Part shown: in pieces, positions 42,226 to 50,858 of the stretch | Layout: the number at the start of each line of letters is the position of its first letter | How positions within the stretch are numbered: position 1 is the stretch's first letter | Assembly: GCF_014203155.1 (NCBI RefSeq) | Contig: NZ_JACHIK010000001.1 | Coordinates: 124,001-188,000 of the forward strand | Length of the DNA: 64,000 bases | DNA from: Shinella fusca | Lineage (GTDB): Bacteria; Pseudomonadota; Alphaproteobacteria; Rhizobiales; Rhizobiaceae | Reading direction: 5' to 3' | Notes under the pieces: generated by a model | The model's database searches: none | Seen by the model: the letters and a program-made list of their open reading frames with translations, nothing else | What the model was told of the DNA's origin: nothing | Made by a program: the position numbers and the translations under genes

Positions 42226-42444
42226 ATGAAAACGCAAAAATCGTTGCCGGGCGACGTGGATCTCGCCGTTCTGGCCCGCGGAAACGGATTCTACTACGCA
42301 ATACGGCGCTTCGTGGGCGAGGCGCTCGAAGCCCGCCACCGGCGCAATGTCGCCCGGCATACGGCGGAAGAGCTTTCCCGCCTGCCGGACTACCTCAAGC
42401 AGGACATCGACTGGCCCGCCATCGGAAGACATGAAGAACGCTGA
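42226..42444 (+). CDS. DUF1127 small basic protein
   Basis: 72 residues, beginning MKTQKSLPGDVDLAVLARGN. The C-terminal half (ARHRRNVARHTAEELSRLPD then YLKQDIDWP) is the DUF1127/YjiS helix-turn region. Such proteins bind RNA or affect RNA turnover and phosphate/stress responses in alphaproteobacteria. Divergent from the LysR gene and followed 106 bp later by another DUF1127 gene with its own operator. Confidence 0.75.
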   Translation: MKTQKSLPGDVDLAVLARGNGFYYAIRRFVGEALEARHRRNVARHTAEELSRLPDYLKQDIDWPAIGRHEER

Positions 42445-42449
42445 TCATT

Positions 42450-42475
42450 TCAATCAAATATATTCGTTTGATTGA
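42450..42475. promoter_or_regulatory. Inverted-repeat operator before the second DUF1127 gene
   Basis: TCAATCAAA-N8-TTTGATTGA is a perfect 9-bp dyad. It contains the TTCGTTTGATTGA seen at the LysR promoter, in an A/T-rich stretch 75 bp before the ATG at 42550. Confidence 0.65.
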
Positions 42476-42549
42476 TGCATTAGGTTGCGGCACAGTCACG
42501 CTCAAGGTCGCGACCTTTCGATACCTCCCAAGCTCGAAAGGACCCTCAA

Positions 42550-42735
42550 ATGGCAATTGCATTGCACCACAGCCCGGTCCGGCGCTCCGCCGGCCTTACC
42601 ACCCTCGTGCGGGAAACCGTCGCACGGATCGTCTCGGCATGGCAGCGCCGGCGCGCCGAGCGCGAACTTGAAGGCATGCCCTTCGATCTGCGCAAGGACA
42701 TCGGCTTCCGCTCGCGGGAAAAGTCGGCACGATGA
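42550..42735 (+). CDS. DUF1127 small basic protein (YjiS-like)
   Basis: 61 residues: TLVRETVARIVSAWQRRRAE then LEGMPFDLRKDIGFRSRE, a textbook DUF1127 pattern with the DLRKDIG motif. Small, basic, no signal peptide. It has its own dyad operator and is followed by a strong terminator. Stand-alone DUF1127 genes are often strongly stress-induced. Confidence 0.85.
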   Translation: MAIALHHSPVRRSAGLTTLVRETVARIVSAWQRRRAERELEGMPFDLRKDIGFRSREKSAR

Positions 42736-42780
42736 TGGACGACGACCCCGGCACAACGCCGAACGAAGACGACGCCAGAT

Positions 42781-42821
42781 ACCGCCGGACCTGACTAACG
42801 TCACTCCGGCGGTTTCGTTTT
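42781..42821 (+). terminator. Rho-independent terminator after the DUF1127 gene
   Basis: Perfect 9-bp stem ACCGCCGGA / TCCGGCGGT (42781-42789 and 42805-42813), then TTCGTTTTC. It could serve the convergent GNAT gene as well. Confidence 0.8.
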
Positions 42822-43429
42822 CAGGGGCGCAGGATCGGCACCTGCGGCGCCGTCGCCTCCGGCAGCACGCCGAGGAGGCGCGGATCGTCGAAGACCTCTA
42901 CCTGCCGCTTGACCGGCACGAAGCCCGAGCGGATGTAGAAGCCGAGCGCCTGCGGCGAATCCAGCGTGCAGGTATGCACCCAGAAGCGCCCGACCGGCGC
43001 GTGCTCCTTCTGCGACCAGACGCGGTCGACCGCCCGGTTCATCAGCCAGCGCCCCGTGCCCCCGCCGATCATCGCCTGCGTCAGGCCGAAGAAGGCGAGT
43101 TCGCAGGCCCCCTCCTCGCGGAAATCGAGCTCCAGCAATCCTTCCGCCTGCCCCGCCTTCATCACGGCATGGACTTCGATCTGCGGATGTTCGAGGATAC
43201 CGGCAAGCGCGCTTTCCTCCATGGCGAGCCGCGAGGCCCACAGCCAGTCCGCGCCGATGCGCCGGTAGAGGTCGCGATACCACGCGACGTCGGGCTTTAC
43301 CGCGCGCTCCAGCGTGATGCCGGGCTGCCCGGGATCGGCGCGCCGTTCCGGCGGCGCCCGCATTTCGAGGCAGGTCACCACCGCCGCGAGCTTGCCCGCC
43401 GGCACGTCCGTATATCCATCCGGCAACAT
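42821..43429 (-). CDS. GNAT-family N-acetyltransferase
   Basis: 202 residues. Motif A is weakly kept as AFFGLTQAMIGGGTGRWLMN; motif B is FWVHTCTLDSPQALGFYIRS GF-like, with the usual YxxxGF. The N-terminal 60 residues (MLPDGYTDVPAGKLAAVVTC) are specific to this subgroup. Substrate unknown. It is divergent from the GbdR-like regulator gene. Confidence 0.82.
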   Translation of the reverse strand: MLPDGYTDVPAGKLAAVVTCLEMRAPPERRADPGQPGITLERAVKPDVAWYRDLYRRIGADWLWASRLAMEESALAGILEHPQIEVHAVMKAGQAEGLLELDFREEGACELAFFGLTQAMIGGGTGRWLMNRAVDRVWSQKEHAPVGRFWVHTCTLDSPQALGFYIRSGFVPVKRQVEVFDDPRLLGVLPEATAPQVPILRP

Positions 43430-43706
43430 CGTCCGATCCCTCTTTGAAACCCTGCCGCCTTGTCGCCGGGCGCGGAGCCTTTGTCAAACTCCCGGGATGG
43501 ATGCCGCCCACCTGTCGCAATCGGGCGATGCGGGCGGCAAGGTCGCAAATCTACAAGCCGGAGGCCGCCACCGCAATTCCGCCGCAACTTACTGGCATTC
43601 CGGCGATAGAGGGTATGTCTCAGTCGTATCCATCCTTGTGGACGTCGCAAAAATGCTAGCGCGGCCGCCACCACGCCTGCGACGATTGCGACATCGCCTC
43701 CCCAGC

Positions 43707-44726
43707 ATGGATAGTCCGATGAACAAGCAAGACGTCAAGAAGCGCTCTCTGGTTTTCTTCCTGGTGCCCAACTTCTCCATGCTGCCCTTTTCGGCGGCGA
43801 TCGAGACGCTGCGCATCGCCAACCGCATGCTCGGCTACGAGGCCTATACCTGGCGCCTCGCCTCGACGGACGGCCAGCAGGTGCTCTCCTCCAGCGGCAT
43901 CGGCATCGAGGTGAATTCCTCGCTCGCCGACGAGCGCAAGCATCTGGGCGGCGAGAACCGCCCCTCCATGGTGCTGGTCTGTTCCGGCATCTATGTGGAG
44001 GATTTCTCCAACAAGTCGGTCAACGCCTGGCTGCGCGAGGTCTATAACCGCGGCATCGCCGTCGGCTCGCTCTGTACGGGCGCCCATGTGCTCGCCCAGG
44101 CGGGCCTGCTCTCGGGCAAGCGCTGCGCCATCCACTGGGAGAACCTGCCGGGCTTTGCCGAGGCCTTCCCGCAGGTCGACGTCTATGCCGACCTCTACGA
44201 GATCGACAGCAACATCTATACCTGCGCCGGCGGCACCGCCTCGCTCGACATGATGCTGAACCTGATCGACCAGGATTTCGGCGAAAACCTCGTCAATCGG
44301 GTCTGCGAGCAGGCGCTGACGGACCGTGTCCGCGGACCGCACGACCGCCAGCGCCTGCCGCTGCGCGCCCGCCTCGGCGTGCAGAACGCCAAGGTGCTGT
44401 CGATCATCGAACTGATGGAGAAGAACCTCGCCGAGCCGCTGTCGCTGCTGGAGATCGCCGACAGCGCCGATCTTTCGCGCCGCCAGATCGAGCGCCTGTT
44501 CCGCCAGGAGATGGGCCGCTCGCCCGCCCGCTACTATCTGGAAATCCGGCTCGACCGTGCCCGTCACCTTCTCGTGCAGTCCTCCATGCCGGTGGTGGAG
44601 GTGGCGGTCGCCTGCGGCTTCGTCTCCGCCTCGCACTTCTCCAAGTGCTACCGCGAGCTCTACAACCGCTCGCCCCAGCAGGAGCGCGCCGAGCGCAAGC
44701 TGACCCTGTCGGCCATCGCGCGCTGA
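43707..44726 (+). CDS. GbdR-like GATase1/AraC transcriptional regulator
   Basis: 339 residues. The N-terminal DJ-1/PfpI-like sensor spans about residues 15-200 (LVFFLVPNFSMLPFSAAIET, GSLCTGAHVLAQAGLLSGKR, CAGGTASLDMMLNLI). The C-terminal AraC DNA-binding domain spans about 230-330 (LSLLEIADSADLSRRQIERL and CGFVSASHFSKCYRELY). The architecture is that of GbdR and CdhR, activators of glycine betaine and carnitine catabolism, so it is a good candidate controller of the betaine transporter and demethylation genes. The ATG at 43719 is an alternative. A 277-bp region upstream contains several TCGCAA repeats. Confidence 0.88.
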   Translation: MDSPMNKQDVKKRSLVFFLVPNFSMLPFSAAIETLRIANRMLGYEAYTWRLASTDGQQVLSSSGIGIEVNSSLADERKHLGGENRPSMVLVCSGIYVEDFSNKSVNAWLREVYNRGIAVGSLCTGAHVLAQAGLLSGKRCAIHWENLPGFAEAFPQVDVYADLYEIDSNIYTCAGGTASLDMMLNLIDQDFGENLVNRVCEQALTDRVRGPHDRQRLPLRARLGVQNAKVLSIIELMEKNLAEPLSLLEIADSADLSRRQIERLFRQEMGRSPARYYLEIRLDRARHLLVQSSMPVVEVAVACGFVSASHFSKCYRELYNRSPQQERAERKLTLSAIAR

Positions 44727-44753
44727 ACCATCCTGAAAATCGGACAAGAACCT

Positions 44754-44771
44754 CCCCCGCTTCGGCGGGGG
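44754..44771. terminator. Bidirectional hairpin between regulator and diguanylate cyclase genes
   Basis: CCCCCGC-TTCG-GCGGGGG, a stable 7-bp stem with a UUCG-type tetraloop between two convergent stops. Confidence 0.75.
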
Positions 44772-44772
44772 A

Positions 44773-46140
44773 TCAGCTTGCCAGCGCGTTCATCAGCGAA
44801 AGTTCGGAGAAGACGCGGTTCCGGCCGGCATGCTTGGCCATGTAGAGGAACTGGTCGGCGGCGTTGAGGTAGTTGTCGAAGGTCTCGCGTCCGGAAATGG
44901 CGGCAAGGCCCACCGAGACGGTGATCGTCAACGGCTCGCCGTCCGCGTCGATCGGCTGGGCGGCCAGCTCCGCCCTCAGCCGGTCGCAATAGTCGGATGC
45001 CTCGTCCAGCCCCAGCCCGTTGAAGATGATGCCGAACTCCTCGCCGCCGAGGCGCGCGAGGAGATGCCGGTCGCCGACCCGGTGCCGCAGCCGCCGCGAG
45101 ACGGCCTTCAGCACCACGTCGCCGACCTCGTGGCCGTAGGTGTCGTTGAGGCGCTTGAAATGGTCGATGTCGAGGATGGCGATGGAGGCAAGCCCCCCGC
45201 GCCGCAGCGCCTGCTCGACGATGCGCGGGCCGGTCTCGAAGAAATAACGCCGGTTGTAGATGTCCGTCAGGTAGTCGCGCGCGGCGATGCGGCTCAGCGA
45301 CTGCACCCGCTTCTGGATCGCGGCGACGCGGAAGATGCGGCTGTTGAACTCTTCCTGGATGAACGGCTTGCGCAGGTAGTCGTCGCCGCCGGCGCGCAGG
45401 AAGGGCGCGGCCCTTGCCCGGTCCTCGTCGGTGGAAAGCCCGATGACGCGCACGGCATCCTCGCCGTGCCGCTGGCGGATCTCGCTCAGGAGGTCGAGGC
45501 CGTCCATGTCGGAAAGGTCGAGGTCGCAGACGATGAGGTCGATCCCGCCATGGGTATCGAGGATGTCGAGCGCGGCCGCGCCGCTGTCGACGTCGATCAC
45601 CTGGAAGTGCTGCCGGGTGATGAGGTCGACCTGCATCCGCCGGCATTCCGCGTCGGAATCGACCACGAGCACCTTCGTCTTGCCGCTGGTGAGGATCCGG
45701 TCCACCGCAAGCACGAGCTGCTGGATGGCCGCCGGATTGTCCTTCACGACATAGTCGAGCACGTTCTTGGCAAGGATCTGGTCGCGCGTGGCGTCGCTGA
45801 ACGAGCCGGTGAAGACGAGCGGCGCGATCTGATGGGCGATCACATAGTCGAGCGCCTCGCAATTGGGCGCATCCGGCAGGTTGAGGTCGAGGACGGCCAG
45901 TACGAAGTCCGGCATGTCGCCTTCGAGCGTCGCGCGCAGCGCCGCCATGCTGGAACAATGGGTGACGGAAAGGCCGAGCTCCTGCTCGAGGCGATATTTC
46001 ACGGCCGTGGAAAACATGCGCGAGTCTTCCACGAGCAGCACCTGCTGGCCCGAGTGGCGCAGAAATGCTGTTCCTCGCTGCGGATTTGAATCCACTCCCA
46101 CGTCCGTCCAGTGCCTTGATGAAGTTCCCGTTTGCAGCAT
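44773..46140 (-). CDS. Double-receiver diguanylate cyclase (PleD-like)
   Basis: 455 residues: REC1 (about 33-150, phospho-acceptor Asp85 in LAVLDLNLPD), REC2 (about 155-275, Asp in LIVCDLDLSDMDG), then a GGDEF domain with active-site RLGGEEFGI (about residue 365) and the DYLTDIYNRRYF and DIDHFKRLNDTYGHEVGD signatures. It should make cyclic di-GMP when phosphorylated. The inhibitory-site RxxD five residues before GGEEF is not evident. It is next to a shorter double-receiver paralogue; no histidine kinase is adjacent. Confidence 0.93.
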   Translation of the reverse strand: MLQTGTSSRHWTDVGVDSNPQRGTAFLRHSGQQVLLVEDSRMFSTAVKYRLEQELGLSVTHCSSMAALRATLEGDMPDFVLAVLDLNLPDAPNCEALDYVIAHQIAPLVFTGSFSDATRDQILAKNVLDYVVKDNPAAIQQLVLAVDRILTSGKTKVLVVDSDAECRRMQVDLITRQHFQVIDVDSGAAALDILDTHGGIDLIVCDLDLSDMDGLDLLSEIRQRHGEDAVRVIGLSTDEDRARAAPFLRAGGDDYLRKPFIQEEFNSRIFRVAAIQKRVQSLSRIAARDYLTDIYNRRYFFETGPRIVEQALRRGGLASIAILDIDHFKRLNDTYGHEVGDVVLKAVSRRLRHRVGDRHLLARLGGEEFGIIFNGLGLDEASDYCDRLRAELAAQPIDADGEPLTITVSVGLAAISGRETFDNYLNAADQFLYMAKHAGRNRVFSELSLMNALAS

Positions 46141-46225
46141 TACAAACCACTGGTTTTACCAAGTGGTTAATCTGCGCGCGAATATCTTACGTTACGTGAA
46201 GGACAGAACAGGGTGGATCGCTTTT

Positions 46226-47053
46226 TCAGCCCGCAAGGCGCAGTTGCGCGGTCCTGATCTGGGTGAGCGTGTCGAGATTCTGGTTCACGCGGCAATAGAA
46301 TTCCTCGTCGATGAAGGGCCGCATGATGAAGTCGTTGCCGCCGGCCTTGAGGAACCGGGCGGAGAGCAGCCGGTCGGTCGACGAGGAGATGCCGATGATG
46401 CGCAGCTGATGCGAGCCGGTCGTGCCGCGGATGCGGCGCGTCAGCTCGAAGCCGTCGATGTCCGGCATGTTGTAGTCGGTGATCATCAGGGCGATGTCCG
46501 GGTTCGCCTTGAGGAGCGCCAGCGCGCTCGTTCCGTTCTCCGCCGTGCTCACGCGGAAATTGTAACGTTTCAGGCGCGTGGAAAGCAGCGCCCGCGCCGT
46601 CGCGCTGTCGTCGACGATGAGGACGTGGTGCTGGTGGTTGGTCAGGAAGCGGCAGACCGATTCGGCCAGCATGTCGACGGCGAAGATATTGTCCTTGAGG
46701 ATATAGTCGACGATCTCCTTGGACAGGAGCTGGTCGCGCGTCTTCTGCTGGAAGGTGCCGGTGAAGACGATGGTGGGAATGGAAAGGTCGACGAGATAGT
46801 TCAGCGCCTCGCCGTTCTCCGCCCCGGGCAGGTTGATGTTGGAGATGGCGAGCGTGATCTTCTCGGTGGACTTGTCATAGGCCAGTTCCAACTCCTCGAA
46901 GCTGCGGCAGATATCCACCTCGATGCCGAAGAGTTCCTTCAGCCGTTTCGAGATCATGGATGTGAAGACGTTGGAGTCCTCGGCAAGAAGAATACGATGC
47001 TGCGAAAGAGACGCGCCGGAATACTGCATCCCGGAAATGCCGATAAACGCCAT
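46226..47053 (-). CDS. Double-receiver response regulator with degenerate first receiver
   Basis: 275 residues, two receiver domains and no output domain. REC1 (about 18-135) keeps the acidic pair in ILLAEDSNVF, but the phospho-acceptor position is Asn72 (LAISNINLPG, against LAVLDLNLPD in the neighbour). REC2 keeps Asp in LMITDYNMPDIDG and the Lys-region in FIMRPFIDEEF has Arg where Lys is usual. It is clearly paralogous to the N-terminal half of the diguanylate cyclase next door. It could act as an adaptor or phosphate sink for it. Confidence 0.9.
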   Translation of the reverse strand: MAFIGISGMQYSGASLSQHRILLAEDSNVFTSMISKRLKELFGIEVDICRSFEELELAYDKSTEKITLAISNINLPGAENGEALNYLVDLSIPTIVFTGTFQQKTRDQLLSKEIVDYILKDNIFAVDMLAESVCRFLTNHQHHVLIVDDSATARALLSTRLKRYNFRVSTAENGTSALALLKANPDIALMITDYNMPDIDGFELTRRIRGTTGSHQLRIIGISSSTDRLLSARFLKAGGNDFIMRPFIDEEFYCRVNQNLDTLTQIRTAQLRLAG

Positions 47054-47174
47054 GACATGCCTTCGTAAATGGATGTTCCCCGTCTAAGGGGTAGCTGCAA
47101 CCCTTTGCGAAAGCGTTAAATTTAGAGAGCATGAAAACGCGGTAGGCAGGATATCTCCCGCCTGACCTTGGACT

Positions 47175-47438
47175 TTACTTGACGGAGGCCGCCCCGCCTT
47201 CGATTTCGACCTCCTCGCCGCCGTTGAGCGCGATGCGGTCGCCGTTGGGAAGCGTGACGAAGCAGCCGGCGGGGCAGATCGTCTGCGTGGCGCCCGGTTC
47301 GACGGCGATCTCCATGCGGCTGCCGCCCTCGACGATGACGAGGACCTGCGTGTCGGCGTCCTTGTTGGTCACCGAGGCGGCCATGGCCGGAGCGGCCATC
47401 CCTGCCGACACGAGCAGCATCACGATCGTTCGCTTCAT
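47175..47438 (-). CDS. Small secreted hypothetical protein
   Basis: 87 residues: a signal peptide (MKRTIVMLLVSAGMAAPAMA) and a mature part with a Cys pair (ICPAGCFVTLPNGDRIAL), likely a small beta-rich periplasmic domain. The start at 47438 is set by the signal peptide; the open frame extends to 47486. No family recognised. Confidence 0.7.
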   Translation of the reverse strand: MKRTIVMLLVSAGMAAPAMAASVTNKDADTQVLVIVEGGSRMEIAVEPGATQTICPAGCFVTLPNGDRIALNGGEEVEIEGGAASVK

Positions 47439-47580
47439 CTTTGCCCGGCGCAACCGCCGCCCCTGTTCAAAAGCCCAAGGCAACACTATCGCCCATCGGG
47501 CGGATTTGCATGTGTTTTATGCGGGGGCGGCTGAATGCAGCGTGAATGCGGCGTTCATGCGCCGCAAATCGGGCAGGGCG

Positions 47581-50142
47581 TCACGCGCCCTCCCCGTCCG
47601 GCGTATCCTGCGCCGGCTTTCCGCGGCGCCGGGCGGCGGGCTTTACCTTCTCCACCGCCTCGTCGAGGAGCGCGGTGATGAGCCGGGCGCCGTCCGGGGA
47701 GATCTTCACCGGCACTTCGGGCGCGGCCGGCCCGCCGATGGCGATCCCCTCCTCACGCAGCTTTTCGAGAATCGCCGTGCGCAGCTCCGACCTGACGCTG
47801 CCGCCGTTGAGGATATCGGCGAGGAATGCCCTGATCTCGAAATCCAGCGTGGCGGCGGAAAAGGCGAGGAACACCACCGTCGGCTCGGGATTGCGCAGGA
47901 GGCCCTGCTGCGCGCCGACCACCGCGGCAAGGACCGCCTGCACCCGGCGCGGGTCGTTGCCGCCGTGCACGCTGATCGGCACCTCGATGCGGCCGAGCTT
48001 GTTGCGGTGCGTCCAGTTGCCGACCTGCCCGTTGATGAGCAGCGAATTGGGCACGATGACCGTCTGGCGCTGGAAGGTCTCGATCTCCGTGGCGCGCACG
48101 GAGATGCGGCGCACGAAGCCCTCCGTGGTGCCCGCCACCACCCAGTCGCCCACCTTGAACGGCCGCTCGGCGAGCAGGATGAGGCCGGAAACGAAGTTCG
48201 AGACGATGTTCTGCAGGCCGAAACCGATACCGAGCGAGAGGGCGCCGGCAACGAGCGCGAGGCTGGCAAGGTTGATGCCCGCCGCCGATATGCCGACGAG
48301 GCCGGCAAGCGCGACGCCGGCATAGCCGACCGCGGTGCGCACGGAGTTGCGCACGCCGGTATCGACCTGGCTGCGCGCCAGCACGTTGCCGTCGAGCCAC
48401 TTCTGGAACCAGCGCGTGACGACGAGGCCGAAGACGAAGAGCAGGATGCCGACGAGGATGCCGACGAGCGAGATGCTGATGCTGCCGACGCGGATCTCGG
48501 TGAAGATGCGATAGGTCCACGATTCGATGTCGGCGACCTGGAAGCCCCATTGCAGGAGGATCAGCGGCACGAAGCAGACGATGATCAGGAGATAGATCGC
48601 AAGGCCCGCGGCAAGGCCGATCTGGTCGAGCGCCACCGGGCTGAGGCCGAAGCGCTCCTCCAGCCGCTTGCCGATGGCGGTATCGGCAAAGGCGTTCGTC
48701 GCGGAGACGGCGCGGCCGGACAGGAAGCCGATATACATCGTCACCACCGCCGCGCCCGTCACGACGATCTGCGTTGCGACGAAGCGCGCCATGCCGACAT
48801 AGCCGAGCAGCGCCGACAGGATGAGCCCGAGGCCGATGAGGACCAGCAGCACGAAGACCGAGCGCGGCCAGGGACGGCCCGGCGAATCGGGCGTCTCGCC
48901 CTGCCGCAGCACCGGCTTGACAAAGGCGGTGACGAGCAGGAGCAGGCCGATGATGATCGAGGCGAAGAAGCTCTTGACCACCGTCAGCACCACGGGCGAG
49001 CCCAGCACCTCGCTGATCGTGCCGAGGAAGTAGTCGGCGCCGTTGACGAGCGCCATGCCGACGATCAGGAGCCACAGCCGCCGGGCGCCCCGGTCGGAAA
49101 CGCGCACCAGCCGCCAGTGCCCGTCCCCCGGCGACAGCACCGCATTGGCAAGCTGCCCGACGAAATAGATCGCCACCACCATGCCCAGCGCGATGGCGAC
49201 GAGCGGCGCGATATCGGTGCGCAGCACCTTGAACGCGTCGAGGAAGAAATAGCTGGCCCCGGCAAAGGCCGCCGCCGCGATCGTCGGCAGCACCGTCGAC
49301 CAGAAGGCGACGGAAAGGCGCGTGATGTAGTTCGGCTTATCCTGCCGCGCCGCGCTGATGTAGGGCGAGAAGAGCCGGTAGCTGCCCGAAAGCAGCACCA
49401 GCGCGGCAAGGAGCGACAGAAGCAGCGCGGCGAGCAGCGGCATCCGCTTGAAATTCCAGACGAACTGCAGCCAGGCCGTCACGGTGCGGCCGAAGGTCTG
49501 CGTCTCGTTCACCATCGCGCCGGAGGCATTGGCGAAGAGGTCGGCGTTGATCTCCGTGCGCTTCAGGATGGCGTCGGTGAAAAGCCGCCGGCGGATCTCG
49601 GTGACCCGGTTGGCAAGCCTGGTCGCCTCGATAGAAAGGTTCTCGGCCTCGCCGGTCAGCGCGTTGATCTGGTTGCGCTCCGCGGCCAGCTTCTTGCGCT
49701 CCTCAACCACGACGTCGGCCTCGGCGGGCGCGCCCTCGGGTGGCGGATCGCCGAGCTCGGCCTGCCGCGCCTTGATGGCGTCGAGCCGCGGCCGCATGGC
49801 GACGGAGGTCGCCAGGATCGAGCGGTTGAGCGTCTCGGTCTCCACCTTCAGGTCGACAAGGCGGGCGTCGTCGTCCTCGTAGCGCTCGACGCGCTCGCGG
49901 ATGGCGTTGAGCTGATCGCCCGCCTTCCTGAGGTCGTTGCTCGCCTGTTCGAGCTGCGTTGCGATGTCGTCCGTGGACGCGGCTGCCGTCTGCGCGGCGG
50001 CAGGCGCGGCCGCGAAAAGGACGAGCATGAAAAGGATGGAGAGAAGGCGAAAGAGCGGCAACAGGCCATCCTCGGTAAGCAAAGGCAGACGATGCATCGC
50101 AGCCAGGCGATTCCGTTCACTTCTAGCCGTGAATGCGGCCAT
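47581..50142 (-). CDS. Large MscS-family mechanosensitive channel with DUF3772 periplasmic domain
   Basis: 853 residues. After a signal/anchor segment (FRLLSILFMLVLFAAAPAAA) comes a coiled-coil periplasmic domain of the DUF3772 type (to about residue 215). About ten membrane helices follow, then the MscS pore and beta domain: AGALSLGIGFGLQNIVSNFV and RPFKVGDWVVAGTTEGFVRR. The cytoplasmic tail is basic. It resembles the large MscK/DUF3772 channels of rhizobia that relieve hypo-osmotic shock, fitting a genome that imports betaines. GGAAGG precedes the ATG at 50142. Confidence 0.93.
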   Translation of the reverse strand: MAAFTARSERNRLAAMHRLPLLTEDGLLPLFRLLSILFMLVLFAAAPAAAQTAAASTDDIATQLEQASNDLRKAGDQLNAIRERVERYEDDDARLVDLKVETETLNRSILATSVAMRPRLDAIKARQAELGDPPPEGAPAEADVVVEERKKLAAERNQINALTGEAENLSIEATRLANRVTEIRRRLFTDAILKRTEINADLFANASGAMVNETQTFGRTVTAWLQFVWNFKRMPLLAALLLSLLAALVLLSGSYRLFSPYISAARQDKPNYITRLSVAFWSTVLPTIAAAAFAGASYFFLDAFKVLRTDIAPLVAIALGMVVAIYFVGQLANAVLSPGDGHWRLVRVSDRGARRLWLLIVGMALVNGADYFLGTISEVLGSPVVLTVVKSFFASIIIGLLLLVTAFVKPVLRQGETPDSPGRPWPRSVFVLLVLIGLGLILSALLGYVGMARFVATQIVVTGAAVVTMYIGFLSGRAVSATNAFADTAIGKRLEERFGLSPVALDQIGLAAGLAIYLLIIVCFVPLILLQWGFQVADIESWTYRIFTEIRVGSISISLVGILVGILLFVFGLVVTRWFQKWLDGNVLARSQVDTGVRNSVRTAVGYAGVALAGLVGISAAGINLASLALVAGALSLGIGFGLQNIVSNFVSGLILLAERPFKVGDWVVAGTTEGFVRRISVRATEIETFQRQTVIVPNSLLINGQVGNWTHRNKLGRIEVPISVHGGNDPRRVQAVLAAVVGAQQGLLRNPEPTVVFLAFSAATLDFEIRAFLADILNGGSVRSELRTAILEKLREEGIAIGGPAAPEVPVKISPDGARLITALLDEAVEKVKPAARRRGKPAQDTPDGEGA

Positions 50143-50165
50143 TTTAAACGGCCTTCCTCCCGGCG

Positions 50166-50723
50166 CTAGAATCCCGCCCCCGGCTCGGCGAGATAGGCCT
50201 CCTCGGCCGGCGTCGAAACGCGGCCGAGAAAGCCGTTGCGATGCGGAAAGCGGCCGTACCGGGCGATGACGTCGCGATGGCGGACGGCATAGTCGAGATA
50301 CGTCTCGTCGCCATGCGCCTCGAAGAGCGAGACGCTGAGGTCCTGGTCGGCCAGCAGCTCGGAATGCTCGAAGGGCATGTAGAAGAAATGCCGGCGGCCG
50401 TAGTCGACCGCCTTGTCCGCCCCCGCGTCCAGCGCCAGCAGCGCCTCGCGCCGGGCAATCCAGTCGGTGGCGAAGGCAAGGGGCGAGGCCCGGTACATGT
50501 TGCGGGGAAACTGGTCGAGCACGATGATCGCGGCAAGCCGCGCCTCGGGGCTTGCCCGCCATTCGTCCGGCACCGCGCGCGAAAGGGCAAGGTGCGTTGC
50601 GGCAAACTTTTTGCGTACGCGCGCATCGAGCTCCGGCGTCGACTGCCACCAGTCCTTCGCCGTCAGCGTCTCGCACCAGAAGCCGACAACCGCGTCCGGC
50701 CGCGCAATCCCGCTCTCATTCAT
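50166..50723 (-). CDS. DUF924 family protein
   Basis: 185 residues, all-helical. Family motifs are VVGFWCETLTAKDWW, IIVLDQFPRNMYR and FFYMPFEHSELLADQ, with RYGRFPHRNGFLGR near the end. The fold is tetratricopeptide-like; the function is unknown. The start at 50723 has GGAGACCTGTC upstream. It is the last chromosomal gene before the prophage attachment site. Confidence 0.9.
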   Translation of the reverse strand: MNESGIARPDAVVGFWCETLTAKDWWQSTPELDARVRKKFAATHLALSRAVPDEWRASPEARLAAIIVLDQFPRNMYRASPLAFATDWIARREALLALDAGADKAVDYGRRHFFYMPFEHSELLADQDLSVSLFEAHGDETYLDYAVRHRDVIARYGRFPHRNGFLGRVSTPAEEAYLAEPGAGF

Positions 50724-50858
50724 GACAGGTCTCCATTCCTCGCCAAGGCAATATGGCGGAGGGAGGACGGCTTGCAAGGGGGCGGGCAGAGACAAGCGGA
50801 AGGCAGGCGCCTTCGCTTTGCCAAAGGCTTGTTTAATCAGCGGAATTTAGGATAGTTT

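Noticed and set aside
47179-50169. A 996-codon open frame on the plus strand
   Set aside because: Exact antisense shadow of the MscS-type channel gene. The composition is RHDQ-rich as expected from reversed GC-rich codons, with no recognisable domain.
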